Shown here in pieces: positions 43,201 through 52,453 of a stretch of 64,000 nucleotides of DNA. Both the position numbers and the translations under genes were made by a program. The notes beneath the pieces were generated by a model that saw nothing but the letters and a program-made list of their open reading frames with translations, had not been told where the DNA came from and did not search any database. The stretch is taken from positions 1-64,000 of the forward strand of contig JBNKJS010000016.1 in assembly GCA_050291365.1 (NCBI GenBank), given 5' to 3'. How positions within the stretch are numbered: position 1 is the stretch's first letter; every line of letters begins with the position of its first letter. Source of the DNA: JAAGZL01 sp050291365 (GTDB lineage Bacteria > Pseudomonadota > Gammaproteobacteria > Chromatiales > Chromatiaceae).

Positions 43201-45153
43201 ATGCAACAAAATCGTTATTTTCTCTACCTGCTTTTGCTGATTCCACTCCTGATTGCCGGATGTATATCCGACCCATCAATAAAATGGATTGAGTCAGAGG
43301 TGCCAGACAACCTGCGTGACAACAGCATATTCACCCATGCTATTGATCTTGAAAAGTCAGGCCAATACGCAGAAGCCGCCAGCCTGCTGGAACAAATTGC
43401 CGTAAATACCGAGCCTCCGCTAAAACAGGAGGCCATGCTTAGAGCGGTGGAAAACTACCTCAAAGCAAATGACAACGACTCAGCCTTTAGACTGCTGCAG
43501 GAGATCGGAACAGACAATATTCCGCATCTAAGCTTTAAACGCCGGGTGTTGCTGGCAGAATTAGCGATCAAGGGCAACCGACCTGATGAGGCCCTGCAGC
43601 TTCTGGAAACACCACCAAACAGAGGAATGCCGCCTCATCTGCTAAAGCTCTACCATAAAAATCGTGCCGAGGCCTTTCGCCTCACCGGCAATATGCTGGA
43701 GAGTGCGCGCGATTTAACCCAGCTGGATCTGCTCACCAATGACCCAGAGGCGAGGCTGGAGATCCAGCTCAACATCATACGATCTCTTACCACCTATACA
43801 GACTCCTCCCTGGAGCTGCTAAAACCAGTTCCTCCAGGGGTATTCGGCGGTTGGATTGATCTAACCAGAGCAATAAAGAAAAATGCTGACGACCCAGCAA
43901 AAGGCGCCATTGCCATCCAGCGCTGGAAACAAGAGTTTTCCGGCCACCCAGCCCTGCCTCAGGTACTGGAAAATCAGGTACAGCGAGTCGCCACAAGATA
44001 TTCACAGACCAAGCAGATCGCCCTGCTCTTGCCAAAGACAGGTCCATACGCCAAGGCGGCCCGGGCAATCTATGACGGCATTATGGCAGCTCACAACAGC
44101 CAACCCGAATATCAACGCCCGATAATTCGCATTTATGACAATAGCAACAGCGCAGGAACGGTCAGGCTGTACAAGCGAGCACTAGCAGATGGAGCTGATA
44201 AGGTGATCGGGCCTCTGGTAAAAGAGTCTGTTGCACAGATAGCACATGCCAGAAGCCTGGAGGTGCCGGTGCTGGCACTGAATATAATCCCGACCCAAAG
44301 TTCGCTGCCAGAAAATCTCTATCAGTTCGGACTCTCTCCAGAGGATGAGGCAATGCAGCTGGCAGAGAAAGCATGGGTAGACGGCCACAGAAAGGCAATA
44401 GCCCTGACGCCACAAGGTAGCTGGGGTGAACGCATTTTCAGCAGCTTCCGCAGCCGCTTTGTATCGCTGGGTGGCGAGATAGTTGAGCGCCAAGTTTATA
44501 ACGTGAAGGAGCACGACTTTTCCACACAAATAAAGGCGCTGCTGAATATAGATGAGAGTTACGAACGCAGACGTTCCATGCGCAACGCCCTGGGCAGAAA
44601 GATTGAGTTCGAACCATATACGCGACAGGATGCCAACTTCATATTTCTACTAGCAAAATCCAGCCTAGCACGGCAAATCAGGCCTCAACTGCAATTCCAT
44701 CACGCATCCAAGATGCCGGTCTATACCACATCCCATAGCTACTCTGGGAAACCTGACCCCAAAAGAGACCAGGACCTGGAGGGTGTGATTTTTCCAGATA
44801 TACCCTGGCTCATCCTCAATGAGGGTAAGCAACCGCTCTCCAGAGAACTCATTCAGGAGACCCTTGCCTCCAAAGGGTCAAGCTATGGCCGACTCTACGC
44901 CATGGGCATAGACAGCTATAAGATGATCCCCCATCTTTCTCGCCTGAGATCATCATCCAGAGAAACCCTGGATGGTAAAACCGGCATACTCTCCATGGTA
45001 GAGGGCAACCAAATCCACCGCCAGCTAGTTTGGGCCGAGATGAAAAAAGGAATCCCTGAGATCATTGGCTATGCCCCCAAGCTGGAACAGAAAAGGGCCT
45101 ATACCGCCCCCACTTCCAGCCCGAGTCGATCATCCGACTTTTTCTCCTGGTAA
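43201..45153 (+). CDS. lpoA: Penicillin-binding protein activator LpoA
   Basis: LpoA is an outer-membrane lipoprotein that activates the peptidoglycan synthase PBP1A. The 650 residues have a signal with lipobox IAGC (Cys21), an N-terminal TPR-like helical half (about 40-265) and a C-terminal half with a periplasmic-binding fold beginning near IALLLPKTGPYAKAARAI. It sits in the conserved order rsmI (divergent), lpoA, yraN, dolP. yraN starts 10 bases after its stop. Confidence 0.93.
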   Translation: MQQNRYFLYLLLLIPLLIAGCISDPSIKWIESEVPDNLRDNSIFTHAIDLEKSGQYAEAASLLEQIAVNTEPPLKQEAMLRAVENYLKANDNDSAFRLLQEIGTDNIPHLSFKRRVLLAELAIKGNRPDEALQLLETPPNRGMPPHLLKLYHKNRAEAFRLTGNMLESARDLTQLDLLTNDPEARLEIQLNIIRSLTTYTDSSLELLKPVPPGVFGGWIDLTRAIKKNADDPAKGAIAIQRWKQEFSGHPALPQVLENQVQRVATRYSQTKQIALLLPKTGPYAKAARAIYDGIMAAHNSQPEYQRPIIRIYDNSNSAGTVRLYKRALADGADKVIGPLVKESVAQIAHARSLEVPVLALNIIPTQSSLPENLYQFGLSPEDEAMQLAEKAWVDGHRKAIALTPQGSWGERIFSSFRSRFVSLGGEIVERQVYNVKEHDFSTQIKALLNIDESYERRRSMRNALGRKIEFEPYTRQDANFIFLLAKSSLARQIRPQLQFHHASKMPVYTTSHSYSGKPDPKRDQDLEGVIFPDIPWLILNEGKQPLSRELIQETLASKGSSYGRLYAMGIDSYKMIPHLSRLRSSSRETLDGKTGILSMVEGNQIHRQLVWAEMKKGIPEIIGYAPKLEQKRAYTAPTSSPSRSSDFFSW

Positions 45154-45162
45154 CTAAACATC

Positions 45163-45564
45163 ATGTCCAGGTGGTTTAAAGGGAGTTGGACAACAGACAG
45201 CACAACCAGAGAGGTAGGTGCGGAGGCAGAGCTCCTGGCTGAGAGATATCTGGAGCAACATGGCCTAACACTAATCACCCGCAACTACCGCTGCCGTCGG
45301 GGAGAAATAGATTTATTAATGCAGGAAGGAAACTTTCTGGTGTTCATTGAGGTCCGTTATCGCAAGAACAATATTTTTGGCTCAGCTGCCGAAAGCGTAA
45401 CCAGGCAAAAACAGCGTCGTCTACTAGCGACAGCAAACTATTATCTGCAAAATGAGAAATTATACAGGGACAACTCATGCAGATTTGATGTAATAACTGT
45501 CTCAGGACAGTACAATCCACAGATAGAGTGGATTAAAAATGCCTTTCAGGCTGAAGTCGATTAA
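45163..45564 (+). CDS. yraN: YraN-family (UPF0102) putative endonuclease
   Basis: The 133-residue protein has a PD-(D/E)XK-like core, including GEIDLLMQEGNFLVFIEVRYRK. These landmarks (EID and EVR) match UPF0102. Its role is unknown, with an endonuclease fold related to Holliday junction resolvases. In E. coli diaA follows yraN; here the next gene is the BON lipoprotein, with no diaA between them. Confidence 0.92.
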   Translation: MSRWFKGSWTTDSTTREVGAEAELLAERYLEQHGLTLITRNYRCRRGEIDLLMQEGNFLVFIEVRYRKNNIFGSAAESVTRQKQRRLLATANYYLQNEKLYRDNSCRFDVITVSGQYNPQIEWIKNAFQAEVD

Positions 45565-45593
45565 AACAGAATCAACCACAGACGGAGAAGAAT

Positions 45594-46178
45594 ATGAGAC
45601 TGGCTAAACCTCTGGCTATCATCGCAACCCTGCTGGGCATAAACCTACTCTACGGCTGCGCACCTGCTGTTGTGGGGGGCGCTGCAACCGGAGTCTCTGT
45701 AGTCCATGACCGGCGCGCTGTAGGAGCCGCTGTGGAAGACCAGAACATTGAACTCAAGGCTCTGCATCTGCAAGCCCAGGACGACGACCTAAGTAAACAT
45801 TCAAATATCAGCGCTACCAGCTATAACAAGGTGGTGCTGCTTACAGGACAAGCGGATACAGAGGAGTACCGTCGACGCTTTGTGGAGAAGATCCGTAGAA
45901 TCAGGGAGGTAAAACGGGTGGTGGATGAGGTCCAAATCGGCCCCTCAGCATCTCTCACACAGCAAGGCAAAGACGCCTACACAACATCCAAGGTAAAGAT
46001 CAAGCTGTTCGATGTGAAGCTGCCGGACTTCGACCCGACTAGGGTCAAGGTGGTTACCAACATGGGCAATGTCTATCTGATGGGTATAGTCTCAGAGCAG
46101 GAGGCAGGAGCAGTGGTGCAAAAGGTACGCTATGTATCCGGGGTTAAGCGCGTAATAAAGATATTCGAATACCGGTAG
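45594..46178 (+). CDS. DolP-like outer-membrane lipoprotein with two BON domains
   Basis: The 194-residue product has a lipoprotein signal with lipobox LLYGC (Cys22) and then two BON domains (about 45-115 and 120-190). The second strand-helix repeats are readable as YNKVVLLTGQADTEEYRRRF and MGNVYLMGIVSEQEAGAV. DolP (YraP) in E. coli supports outer-membrane integrity and BamA, and this gene is in the matching operon position. A GGAG-type ribosome site precedes the ATG. Confidence 0.92.
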   Translation: MRLAKPLAIIATLLGINLLYGCAPAVVGGAATGVSVVHDRRAVGAAVEDQNIELKALHLQAQDDDLSKHSNISATSYNKVVLLTGQADTEEYRRRFVEKIRRIREVKRVVDEVQIGPSASLTQQGKDAYTTSKVKIKLFDVKLPDFDPTRVKVVTNMGNVYLMGIVSEQEAGAVVQKVRYVSGVKRVIKIFEYR

Positions 46179-46182
46179 ACCA

Positions 46183-47580
46183 GTGGTGGAACAACTATCC
46201 TGCGGGATTGTTGCCGAACTAGGCGTGATATTTGGCCCGGAGTCTGTACTGACCGATCCTGGAGACTGCCTTCCATACGGCTATGACAACAGCCGCCGCC
46301 AAGCCACGCCTCAGGCCGTAGTATTTGCCACCGAACATGAGCAGATAAGGTCCCTGGTAAAACTCTGTCACCAAGAAAAGATCAATGTAATAGCCAGGGG
46401 CCGCGGCACCGGAACCACCGGAGCCACTGTGCCGAACCTGGGGGGAATTGTGCTCTCACTGGAGCGCATGAATCGAATCCTGGAGATTGACCCGGATAAC
46501 CGCCTGGCCAGGGTGGAACCAGGAGTGACCAACCAGGCGCTACAGGATGCCGCCAGAGACCACGGTTTTTTCTGGGCGCCAGACCCATCCAGCTCCGCAG
46601 TCTGCACCATAGGCGGCAATCTGGCCTATAACTCCGCTGGCCCAAGGGCAGTCAAATATGGCACTCCAAGAGAGAATACCCTGGGGCTACGCGCCATTAC
46701 CGGCCACGGCAACGAGATACGAACTGGGGTAGTGACCAGCAAGGGAGTGATGGGCTATGACCTTACCCGTCTGCTGATCGGCTCTGAAGGAACCCTGGCC
46801 ATAATCACTGAGGCCAGCCTTAAATTGACCCCCCTGCCTGAAACCAAGCAGACCCTAAGGGCCAGCTACAAGGAGATGCACAGTGCAGCCCAGGCCGTAT
46901 CTGCCATAATGGCCCAGGCTATTACCCCCTGTGCGCTGGAGTTTATGGACCAATCGGCCATAGATCTGATACGTGATTACCCCGGAATGGAGTTAGGACC
47001 GGAAGTAGGTGCACTGCTGATGATTGAGGTGGATGGCCCTAAACACTGTATCAATGAGTCTGCCGACGTGGTGGCATCTGCCGCCCGCAACCCTGGCCTG
47101 ATAGCCCTGGAAACAGCGAAGACACAGGATGAGATCGAACGGCTATGGAAGGCGCGGCAATCTCTCTCCCCGGCCCTGCGCAAGATAGCCCCCAAGAAGA
47201 TCAACGAGGATGTAGTGGTCCCGGTATCCAAAATACCGGAGCTCATAGACGGGCTGGAAAAATTATCTGAAAGCAGCGGGATAAAGATTGTTAATTTTGG
47301 CCATGCCGGCAACGGCAACATCCACGTAAACCTGCTGACTGATCCAGACGATCCAGAGAAGATGCAGCTTGCATATAAGTGTCTGGATGAGACATTCGAC
47401 CTGGTCCTGCGACTGGGAGGCACCCTCTCAGGAGAACATGGAGTAGGGCTGGAAAAGAGGGAGTATATTGGCCGCGAAATAGACCCCATCACCCTTGGGC
47501 TGATGACGGATATAAAAATGCAGTTTGACCCGGCGGGAATACTTAATCCGGGTAAGATATTCCCTGCAGTTAAAGACTAA
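46183..47580 (+). CDS. FAD-linked oxidase of the GlcD/D-lactate dehydrogenase family
   Basis: The 465-residue protein has the VAO-type FAD domain (GRGTGTTGATVPNLGG near 70-85 and EPGVTNQALQDAARDHG) and the C-terminal landmarks HAGNGNIHVNLL and GEHGVGLEKRE of the D-2-hydroxyacid dehydrogenase group. Substrates of close relatives are glycolate, D-lactate and D-2-hydroxyglutarate; the sequence does not settle which. It starts at GTG only 4 bases after the dolP-like stop and may be read with it. No glcE/glcF partners are present, favouring a single-subunit FAD-only enzyme. Confidence 0.9.
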   Translation: MVEQLSCGIVAELGVIFGPESVLTDPGDCLPYGYDNSRRQATPQAVVFATEHEQIRSLVKLCHQEKINVIARGRGTGTTGATVPNLGGIVLSLERMNRILEIDPDNRLARVEPGVTNQALQDAARDHGFFWAPDPSSSAVCTIGGNLAYNSAGPRAVKYGTPRENTLGLRAITGHGNEIRTGVVTSKGVMGYDLTRLLIGSEGTLAIITEASLKLTPLPETKQTLRASYKEMHSAAQAVSAIMAQAITPCALEFMDQSAIDLIRDYPGMELGPEVGALLMIEVDGPKHCINESADVVASAARNPGLIALETAKTQDEIERLWKARQSLSPALRKIAPKKINEDVVVPVSKIPELIDGLEKLSESSGIKIVNFGHAGNGNIHVNLLTDPDDPEKMQLAYKCLDETFDLVLRLGGTLSGEHGVGLEKREYIGREIDPITLGLMTDIKMQFDPAGILNPGKIFPAVKD

Positions 47581-47585
47581 TTCTG

Positions 47586-49334
47586 CTACTTCATCCGAAG
47601 CGGACAAGTGGTGCGGTCATATTCTGATCCCAGCCTATCCCAGACAAAGTCCAGTGCATTCTGAATGCGGGAGAAAAAGTGCTCCTCTCCTAGATACTCA
47701 ATCAGACGGGTACGCCTGATAACATCCATAAACTGCTTCTTCATGCCGGCAATCACCATCTCAATTCCATGATCTTCCAAACGCTCGGCCAAGTGATGCA
47801 GCACCTCTTCGCCGGTAGCATCCATCTGATTAATGCCAGTGGCATCGATAATGATGTAACGCAGCTTGGGATTTAACGCCACCACCTCAAGTATCTTATC
47901 CTCAAAATAACCGGCGTTGGCGAAATAGAGCGATCCGTCAAATCTAACCACAGATATGAACTCACTGGTGGGAAGTGGGAACACGGTTATATCACGCAGG
48001 GTACCGTCCTTATAACGGGACAATACAGCAACTCGCGGGCGCATGGAGCGGATCACAAACAGGGCCAGGGAGAGAAGAACCCCCATCAACACCCCGAACT
48101 CCAGGTGTGGCGCCAGATAGATGGTGAGCAAGAAGGTAATTACAGAAACCACTGCGTCATGGGGTTGCGCTCTCCAGGCATGAATAATCGGCGCAACCTT
48201 CAACAGGTTGATTACCGCCAGGATGATCACGGCACCAAGGGTAGCCACCGGCAAGTGATACAGCAGTGGAGTCAGAAACAATAGGGTAATACCAACCACG
48301 CCACCAGTAACAACAGAGGAAAAACCGGTAAGAGCCCCAGCATTTATATTAACAGCGGAACGGGAAAATGACCCAGACACCGGATAGCCAGAGAAAAAGC
48401 CGGAAAAAATGTTACTCAAGCCCTGCCCCACCAGTTCCTGATTGGTATCCAACCGCTGTCTGGTACGGGCGGCCATAGCCTTGGCAATGGCAATGGCCTC
48501 CATAAAACCAATCAGGGATATAACCACCGCACTGGCCATCAACTTCAACAGTACATCCCCGTCAAATACAGGAATGGCAAAACCGGGCAAACCTTCTGGT
48601 ATAGCGCCAACCACTGTGCCACCCTTGGTTTCAAAATCAAACATCCAGGATAATATTGTAGTAAAAGCAACCGCAGCCAACACGTTTGGCACGCGCGGCA
48701 GGTAGCGCTTGACCCCAACCATAAGAGAGATCGCCAATATTGCCATCATCAGGGTAGGAATATGGGTAGACTCAAAGGCGGCATTGACCGTGTTGTAAAC
48801 GGTTTCATAATGACGCTCAGATTTCTCAACCGATACGCCGAACAGCTTGCCAAATTGTGATGTAGCTATAATCAAGGCGCCTGCATTGGTGAAGCCAACC
48901 ACCACTGGGTGGGACAGCAGGTCCACCACCACGCCAAGGCGCAGTAGGCCCAGACTCATCTGAAACAGACCAACCAGAACGGCAAGGGCCATGGCGTAGG
49001 CGTAAAAACCCTCAGTTCCAGAGGTGGCCAGAGGCTCCAGGGAGGCGGCTGTCAAAAGTGAAACCACCGCCACCGGGCCAGTGGCGAGCTGGCGCGATGA
49101 TCCAAAAAAAGATGCGATTATGGGTGGAATAAATGAGGCATAAAGGCCGAAATATGGGGGCAGACCTGCAAGTTGCGCATAAGCCATCGACTGCGGAACC
49201 AGCACCATGGCAACCGTAATACCTGCGATAATATCCGCCCTAAGTGTATCACTATCCCGCAGCTCCTTTACCCAACTCAGAAAAGGAATAAAGCGCCCTG
49301 GAATACTCACAACAAGCCCAATCAACCAATCCAC
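47586..49334 (-). CDS. SulP-family anion transporter with STAS domain
   Basis: The 582-residue protein has a membrane domain of about ten or more helices and a C-terminal STAS domain (about 445-565). SulP landmarks include PQSMAYAQLAGLPPYFGLYAS and GQGLSNIFSGFFSGYPVSGS. Family members carry sulfate, bicarbonate or dicarboxylates in with protons or sodium. Divergence from an NhaD-type sodium/proton antiporter makes sodium-linked uptake plausible, but the substrate is not determined. The start is GTG at 49334. Confidence 0.94.
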   Translation of the reverse strand: MDWLIGLVVSIPGRFIPFLSWVKELRDSDTLRADIIAGITVAMVLVPQSMAYAQLAGLPPYFGLYASFIPPIIASFFGSSRQLATGPVAVVSLLTAASLEPLATSGTEGFYAYAMALAVLVGLFQMSLGLLRLGVVVDLLSHPVVVGFTNAGALIIATSQFGKLFGVSVEKSERHYETVYNTVNAAFESTHIPTLMMAILAISLMVGVKRYLPRVPNVLAAVAFTTILSWMFDFETKGGTVVGAIPEGLPGFAIPVFDGDVLLKLMASAVVISLIGFMEAIAIAKAMAARTRQRLDTNQELVGQGLSNIFSGFFSGYPVSGSFSRSAVNINAGALTGFSSVVTGGVVGITLLFLTPLLYHLPVATLGAVIILAVINLLKVAPIIHAWRAQPHDAVVSVITFLLTIYLAPHLEFGVLMGVLLSLALFVIRSMRPRVAVLSRYKDGTLRDITVFPLPTSEFISVVRFDGSLYFANAGYFEDKILEVVALNPKLRYIIIDATGINQMDATGEEVLHHLAERLEDHGIEMVIAGMKKQFMDVIRRTRLIEYLGEEHFFSRIQNALDFVWDRLGSEYDRTTCPLRMK

Positions 49335-49936
49335 AACTTACCTCGCAAACGTAGGAAACATGAATAATCCAACCAAGACTACAAGATGTGTCAGATAGAG
49401 ATACACACTTACTCTTCCTAGGTCAAACCCATACAACCGCATCTAACCAGCACTTGCCGGGACAAAATCCAAATAGATGATTGCATCGCAAGTGACTTAT
49501 GGGCAACCGATTAAGCCAGGACACCATGATAGAGCGCAATCCAGAGCCAATAAAGAGTATTAGTATATCACCACTTTTTGTAATATAAATGGTGCTAATT
49601 CATACTAATCGGCGGATATTATCTCATCAAAATCTTATTACGGTAGCCCAAAAGGATTGGAATGAGTCTCTTTTCAACACAAGCCTGAGATTTGTTGGAA
49701 ATTTCCATCATCGGAGATATGTCAATTACCGGCTGTTACCGGTTGGCTAATATTCATAGAGAAAATCATGTACCATCCAGACAAGATAAAACGCTCACAG
49801 GGCTGGTAAAAGATAGGCCAGATACTAAAAATGGCCAAAATAATACTGGTTAAATTTACAATTAACACATAACACTAATATGAGTTAGCACTAAATTCGG
49901 CGCCATCATGACTTCCGCCGAACAGGTAACAATGAC
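49335..49936. other. 602-base divergent intergenic region between sulP and nhaD
   Basis: The gap is AT-rich and has no credible open frame. It contains an 8-bp stem (ATTAGTAT at 49559-49566 with ATACTAAT at 49602-49609) enclosing a CACCA/TGGTG pair. A related sequence with GTTAGCAC lies in inverted orientation near 49872-49892. These could be operator half-sites or part of a structured leader controlling the antiporter or transporter. I did not recognise a known riboswitch. Confidence 0.4.
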
Positions 49937-51406
49937 ATGAATAAACAAATAGTTATGGGGAGCAATAATTCCGTGAAACAACTTTTGAAAACGTTTTTAC
50001 TGTTTCTTTTTATACTCCCTGGCATGGCCCTGGCGTCAGCCACTGGTGAAGGGACACACATTGATCTAACCTCACACACAGTCGGATATGTGGCCTTGCT
50101 GATTTTTGGCCTTGCCTATCTCCTGGTCATGGCTGAGGAGTTTACTCACCTGCGTAAATCAAAGCCGGTAATGCTGGCGGCAGGTTTCATCTGGGGCATG
50201 ATAGCCATGGTCTACGTCAGCAATGGCCTAACCCATGAAGCAGAAGCGGCGGTTCGCCACAATCTGCTTGAGTATGCCGAACTCATGCTCTTCCTGCTGG
50301 TGGCAATGACCTACATCAACGCCATGGATGAACGTAATGTATTTGAGGCCCTACGTTCCTGGCTTGTGCTCAAGGGTTTCGGTTTCAGAAAGCTATTCTG
50401 GATAACCGGCCTACTCTCTTTCTTTATTTCACCCATTGCAGACAATCTAACCACTGCGCTCTTGATGTGTGCCGTAGTGTTAGCTGTTGGCGGTTATAAC
50501 ACCAAATTTGTACTGCTTGCCTGCATCAACATTGTTGTTGCCGCCAACGCAGGAGGCGCATTCAGCCCATTTGGTGATATCACCACGCTAATGGTATGGC
50601 AAAAGGCCATTGAGACACCCCAGGGACAGGTGGATTTCTGGGCCTTCTTCGCCCTGTTCGTACCAGCTCTGGTTAACTGGATAACACCAGCCCTATTTAT
50701 GCACTTTGCAGTTCCAGATGAGAAACCGAGCGGTGGCGGTGATTCTGTAGCTATGAAACGCGGTGCCAAGAGGATCATATTCCTGTTTCTCGCTACCATT
50801 ACGACTGCAGTTAGTTTCCACAACTTCCTGCATATGCCTCCGGTAATAGGCATGCTCACTGGCCTCTCTTATCTGCAGTTCTTTGGTTATTTCTTGAAAC
50901 GCACTTCGCGCATCCACCACAACAAGCCTTCTGATATTGCCCACGCCGGACAGATGGGTGATATAGTGGCCTTCGACGTATTCGCAAAGATTGCACGCGC
51001 TGAGTGGGACACCCTGCTATTTTTCTACGGCGTGGTGCTCTGTGTTGGCGGCCTTGGGTTTATCGGATATCTGTCTCTGGTATCTCAGATTATGTACGTT
51101 GATATGGGCGTAACCAACGCCAATATCCTAGTGGGCATTCTCTCTGCAATCGTAGATAACATCCCGGTCATGTTTGCGGTTTTGACCATGATGCCAGACA
51201 TGTCTATGGACCAGTGGCTACTGGTTACCCTCACAGCCGGCGTAGGCGGCTCACTGCTTTCCATCGGCTCTGCCGCAGGCGTTGCCCTGATGGGACAGGC
51301 CAGGGGCAGATACACATTCTTTGGTCATCTAAAATGGACCCCGGTGATAGCCCTGGGGTATGCCGCGTCTATCATGGTCCACATCTGGATGAGTCCGACA
51401 ATCTGA
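49937..51406 (+). CDS. nhaD: NhaD-type Na+/H+ antiporter
   Basis: NhaD exchanges internal Na+ or Li+ for protons at alkaline pH. The 489-residue protein has an N-terminal signal-like helix (about 17-37, ending ALASATGEG) and about 12 further helices. Landmarks are FISPIADNLTTALLMCA, NAGGAFSPFGDITTLMVW and LSAIVDNIPVMFAVLTM. The signal-like leader is also seen in some marine NhaD proteins. It is divergent from the SulP gene and stands alone on its strand. Confidence 0.94.
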   Translation: MNKQIVMGSNNSVKQLLKTFLLFLFILPGMALASATGEGTHIDLTSHTVGYVALLIFGLAYLLVMAEEFTHLRKSKPVMLAAGFIWGMIAMVYVSNGLTHEAEAAVRHNLLEYAELMLFLLVAMTYINAMDERNVFEALRSWLVLKGFGFRKLFWITGLLSFFISPIADNLTTALLMCAVVLAVGGYNTKFVLLACINIVVAANAGGAFSPFGDITTLMVWQKAIETPQGQVDFWAFFALFVPALVNWITPALFMHFAVPDEKPSGGGDSVAMKRGAKRIIFLFLATITTAVSFHNFLHMPPVIGMLTGLSYLQFFGYFLKRTSRIHHNKPSDIAHAGQMGDIVAFDVFAKIARAEWDTLLFFYGVVLCVGGLGFIGYLSLVSQIMYVDMGVTNANILVGILSAIVDNIPVMFAVLTMMPDMSMDQWLLVTLTAGVGGSLLSIGSAAGVALMGQARGRYTFFGHLKWTPVIALGYAASIMVHIWMSPTI

Positions 51407-51560
51407 TTAATCCTCTTCATTTCCTACAGGGACGTAGGAAAGAAGCTGCAACTACATATCCTTAGCACGCGTCCGGCTCTGTGACCAATCTCTCTTTTCA
51501 GCGGCATTAGGAGCATCTAAGATATTAACTACCTCAGACTGAACGGATAGAATAGCACCC

Positions 51561-52415
51561 ATGCCAGTAGTACCCCGCCTCTTTTCCAAAGCCTGCCTGT
51601 CACTGCTCCTGACGCTGCTTATTCATATTGGAACCAGCACGGCTGAAAGTCCATGGAAGAAATTGGAAGACGGCCTGGAGCTTGGAGTTTTTCATAACAA
51701 CAAACAATCCCTGCTCAACAACAGCGAAATAACAGTATTGCGGGTCAACCCAAAACTCTGGGACATCAAACTCTATTCCATAAAGCAGTTTGGTTATGAA
51801 AAAGGCATCACCACAAAGGAGTGGAGCCGTCGCCACAATCTTACAGCCGCGATTAACGCCGGAATGCATCTTCCAGACATGTCCACCCACGTGGGTTATA
51901 TGCAGGCTGGAAAAACGACCCAAGGCCGACGAGCCAGCAGTTATCATTCCCTGGCCGCGTTCTCACCCAAGGCAACAGGAATAACACCATTCAGAATCTT
52001 TGACCTGGATGAAACAGACGTGGATTTTGAGCAGATAAAAAAAGATTACACCCATGTAGTGCAGAACCTGCGTCTAATTAAACGACCAGGCGAAAACCGC
52101 TGGGAGCAAAAGAATAGACGCTGGAACGAAGCAGCCCTGGGCGAAGACAAACAGGGACGCGCATTGTTAATATACTCCAGCGGCCTGCTATCCATGCATG
52201 ACTTCAACGAAGCGCTACTCTCTCTTCCTATAGATCTGGTAACCGCCCAACATCTGGAGGGCGGCAGGGAGGCGCAGCTTTACATCAATCACCCCGATTA
52301 CACCAAGGAGCTAAACAATAGCATCGACCCTTTCTACCTGGGACAGAACCAAACCCTGGGGGCCTGGCCTATACCTAATGTTATTGGGGTTAGTAAAAAA
52401 AACCGTTCTGATTAG
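51561..52415 (+). CDS. DUF2233/phosphodiester-glycosidase-family exported protein
   Basis: The 284-residue product has a signal peptide (cut near residue 28) and the NAGPA-like fold landmarks: AINAGMHLPDM near 97-107, and LVTAQHLEGGREAQLYI in place of the usual LDGGGSS segment near 230. The family includes GlcNAc-1-phosphodiester alpha-N-acetylglucosaminidase and bacterial sporulation proteins. The reaction of this protein is not known. It converges with the beta-propeller gene 38 bases downstream. Confidence 0.85.
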   Translation: MPVVPRLFSKACLSLLLTLLIHIGTSTAESPWKKLEDGLELGVFHNNKQSLLNNSEITVLRVNPKLWDIKLYSIKQFGYEKGITTKEWSRRHNLTAAINAGMHLPDMSTHVGYMQAGKTTQGRRASSYHSLAAFSPKATGITPFRIFDLDETDVDFEQIKKDYTHVVQNLRLIKRPGENRWEQKNRRWNEAALGEDKQGRALLIYSSGLLSMHDFNEALLSLPIDLVTAQHLEGGREAQLYINHPDYTKELNNSIDPFYLGQNQTLGAWPIPNVIGVSKKNRSD

Positions 52416-52453
52416 TCAGAGTAACCTTTATTAGCCAAGGGCGCGCAAAATCA

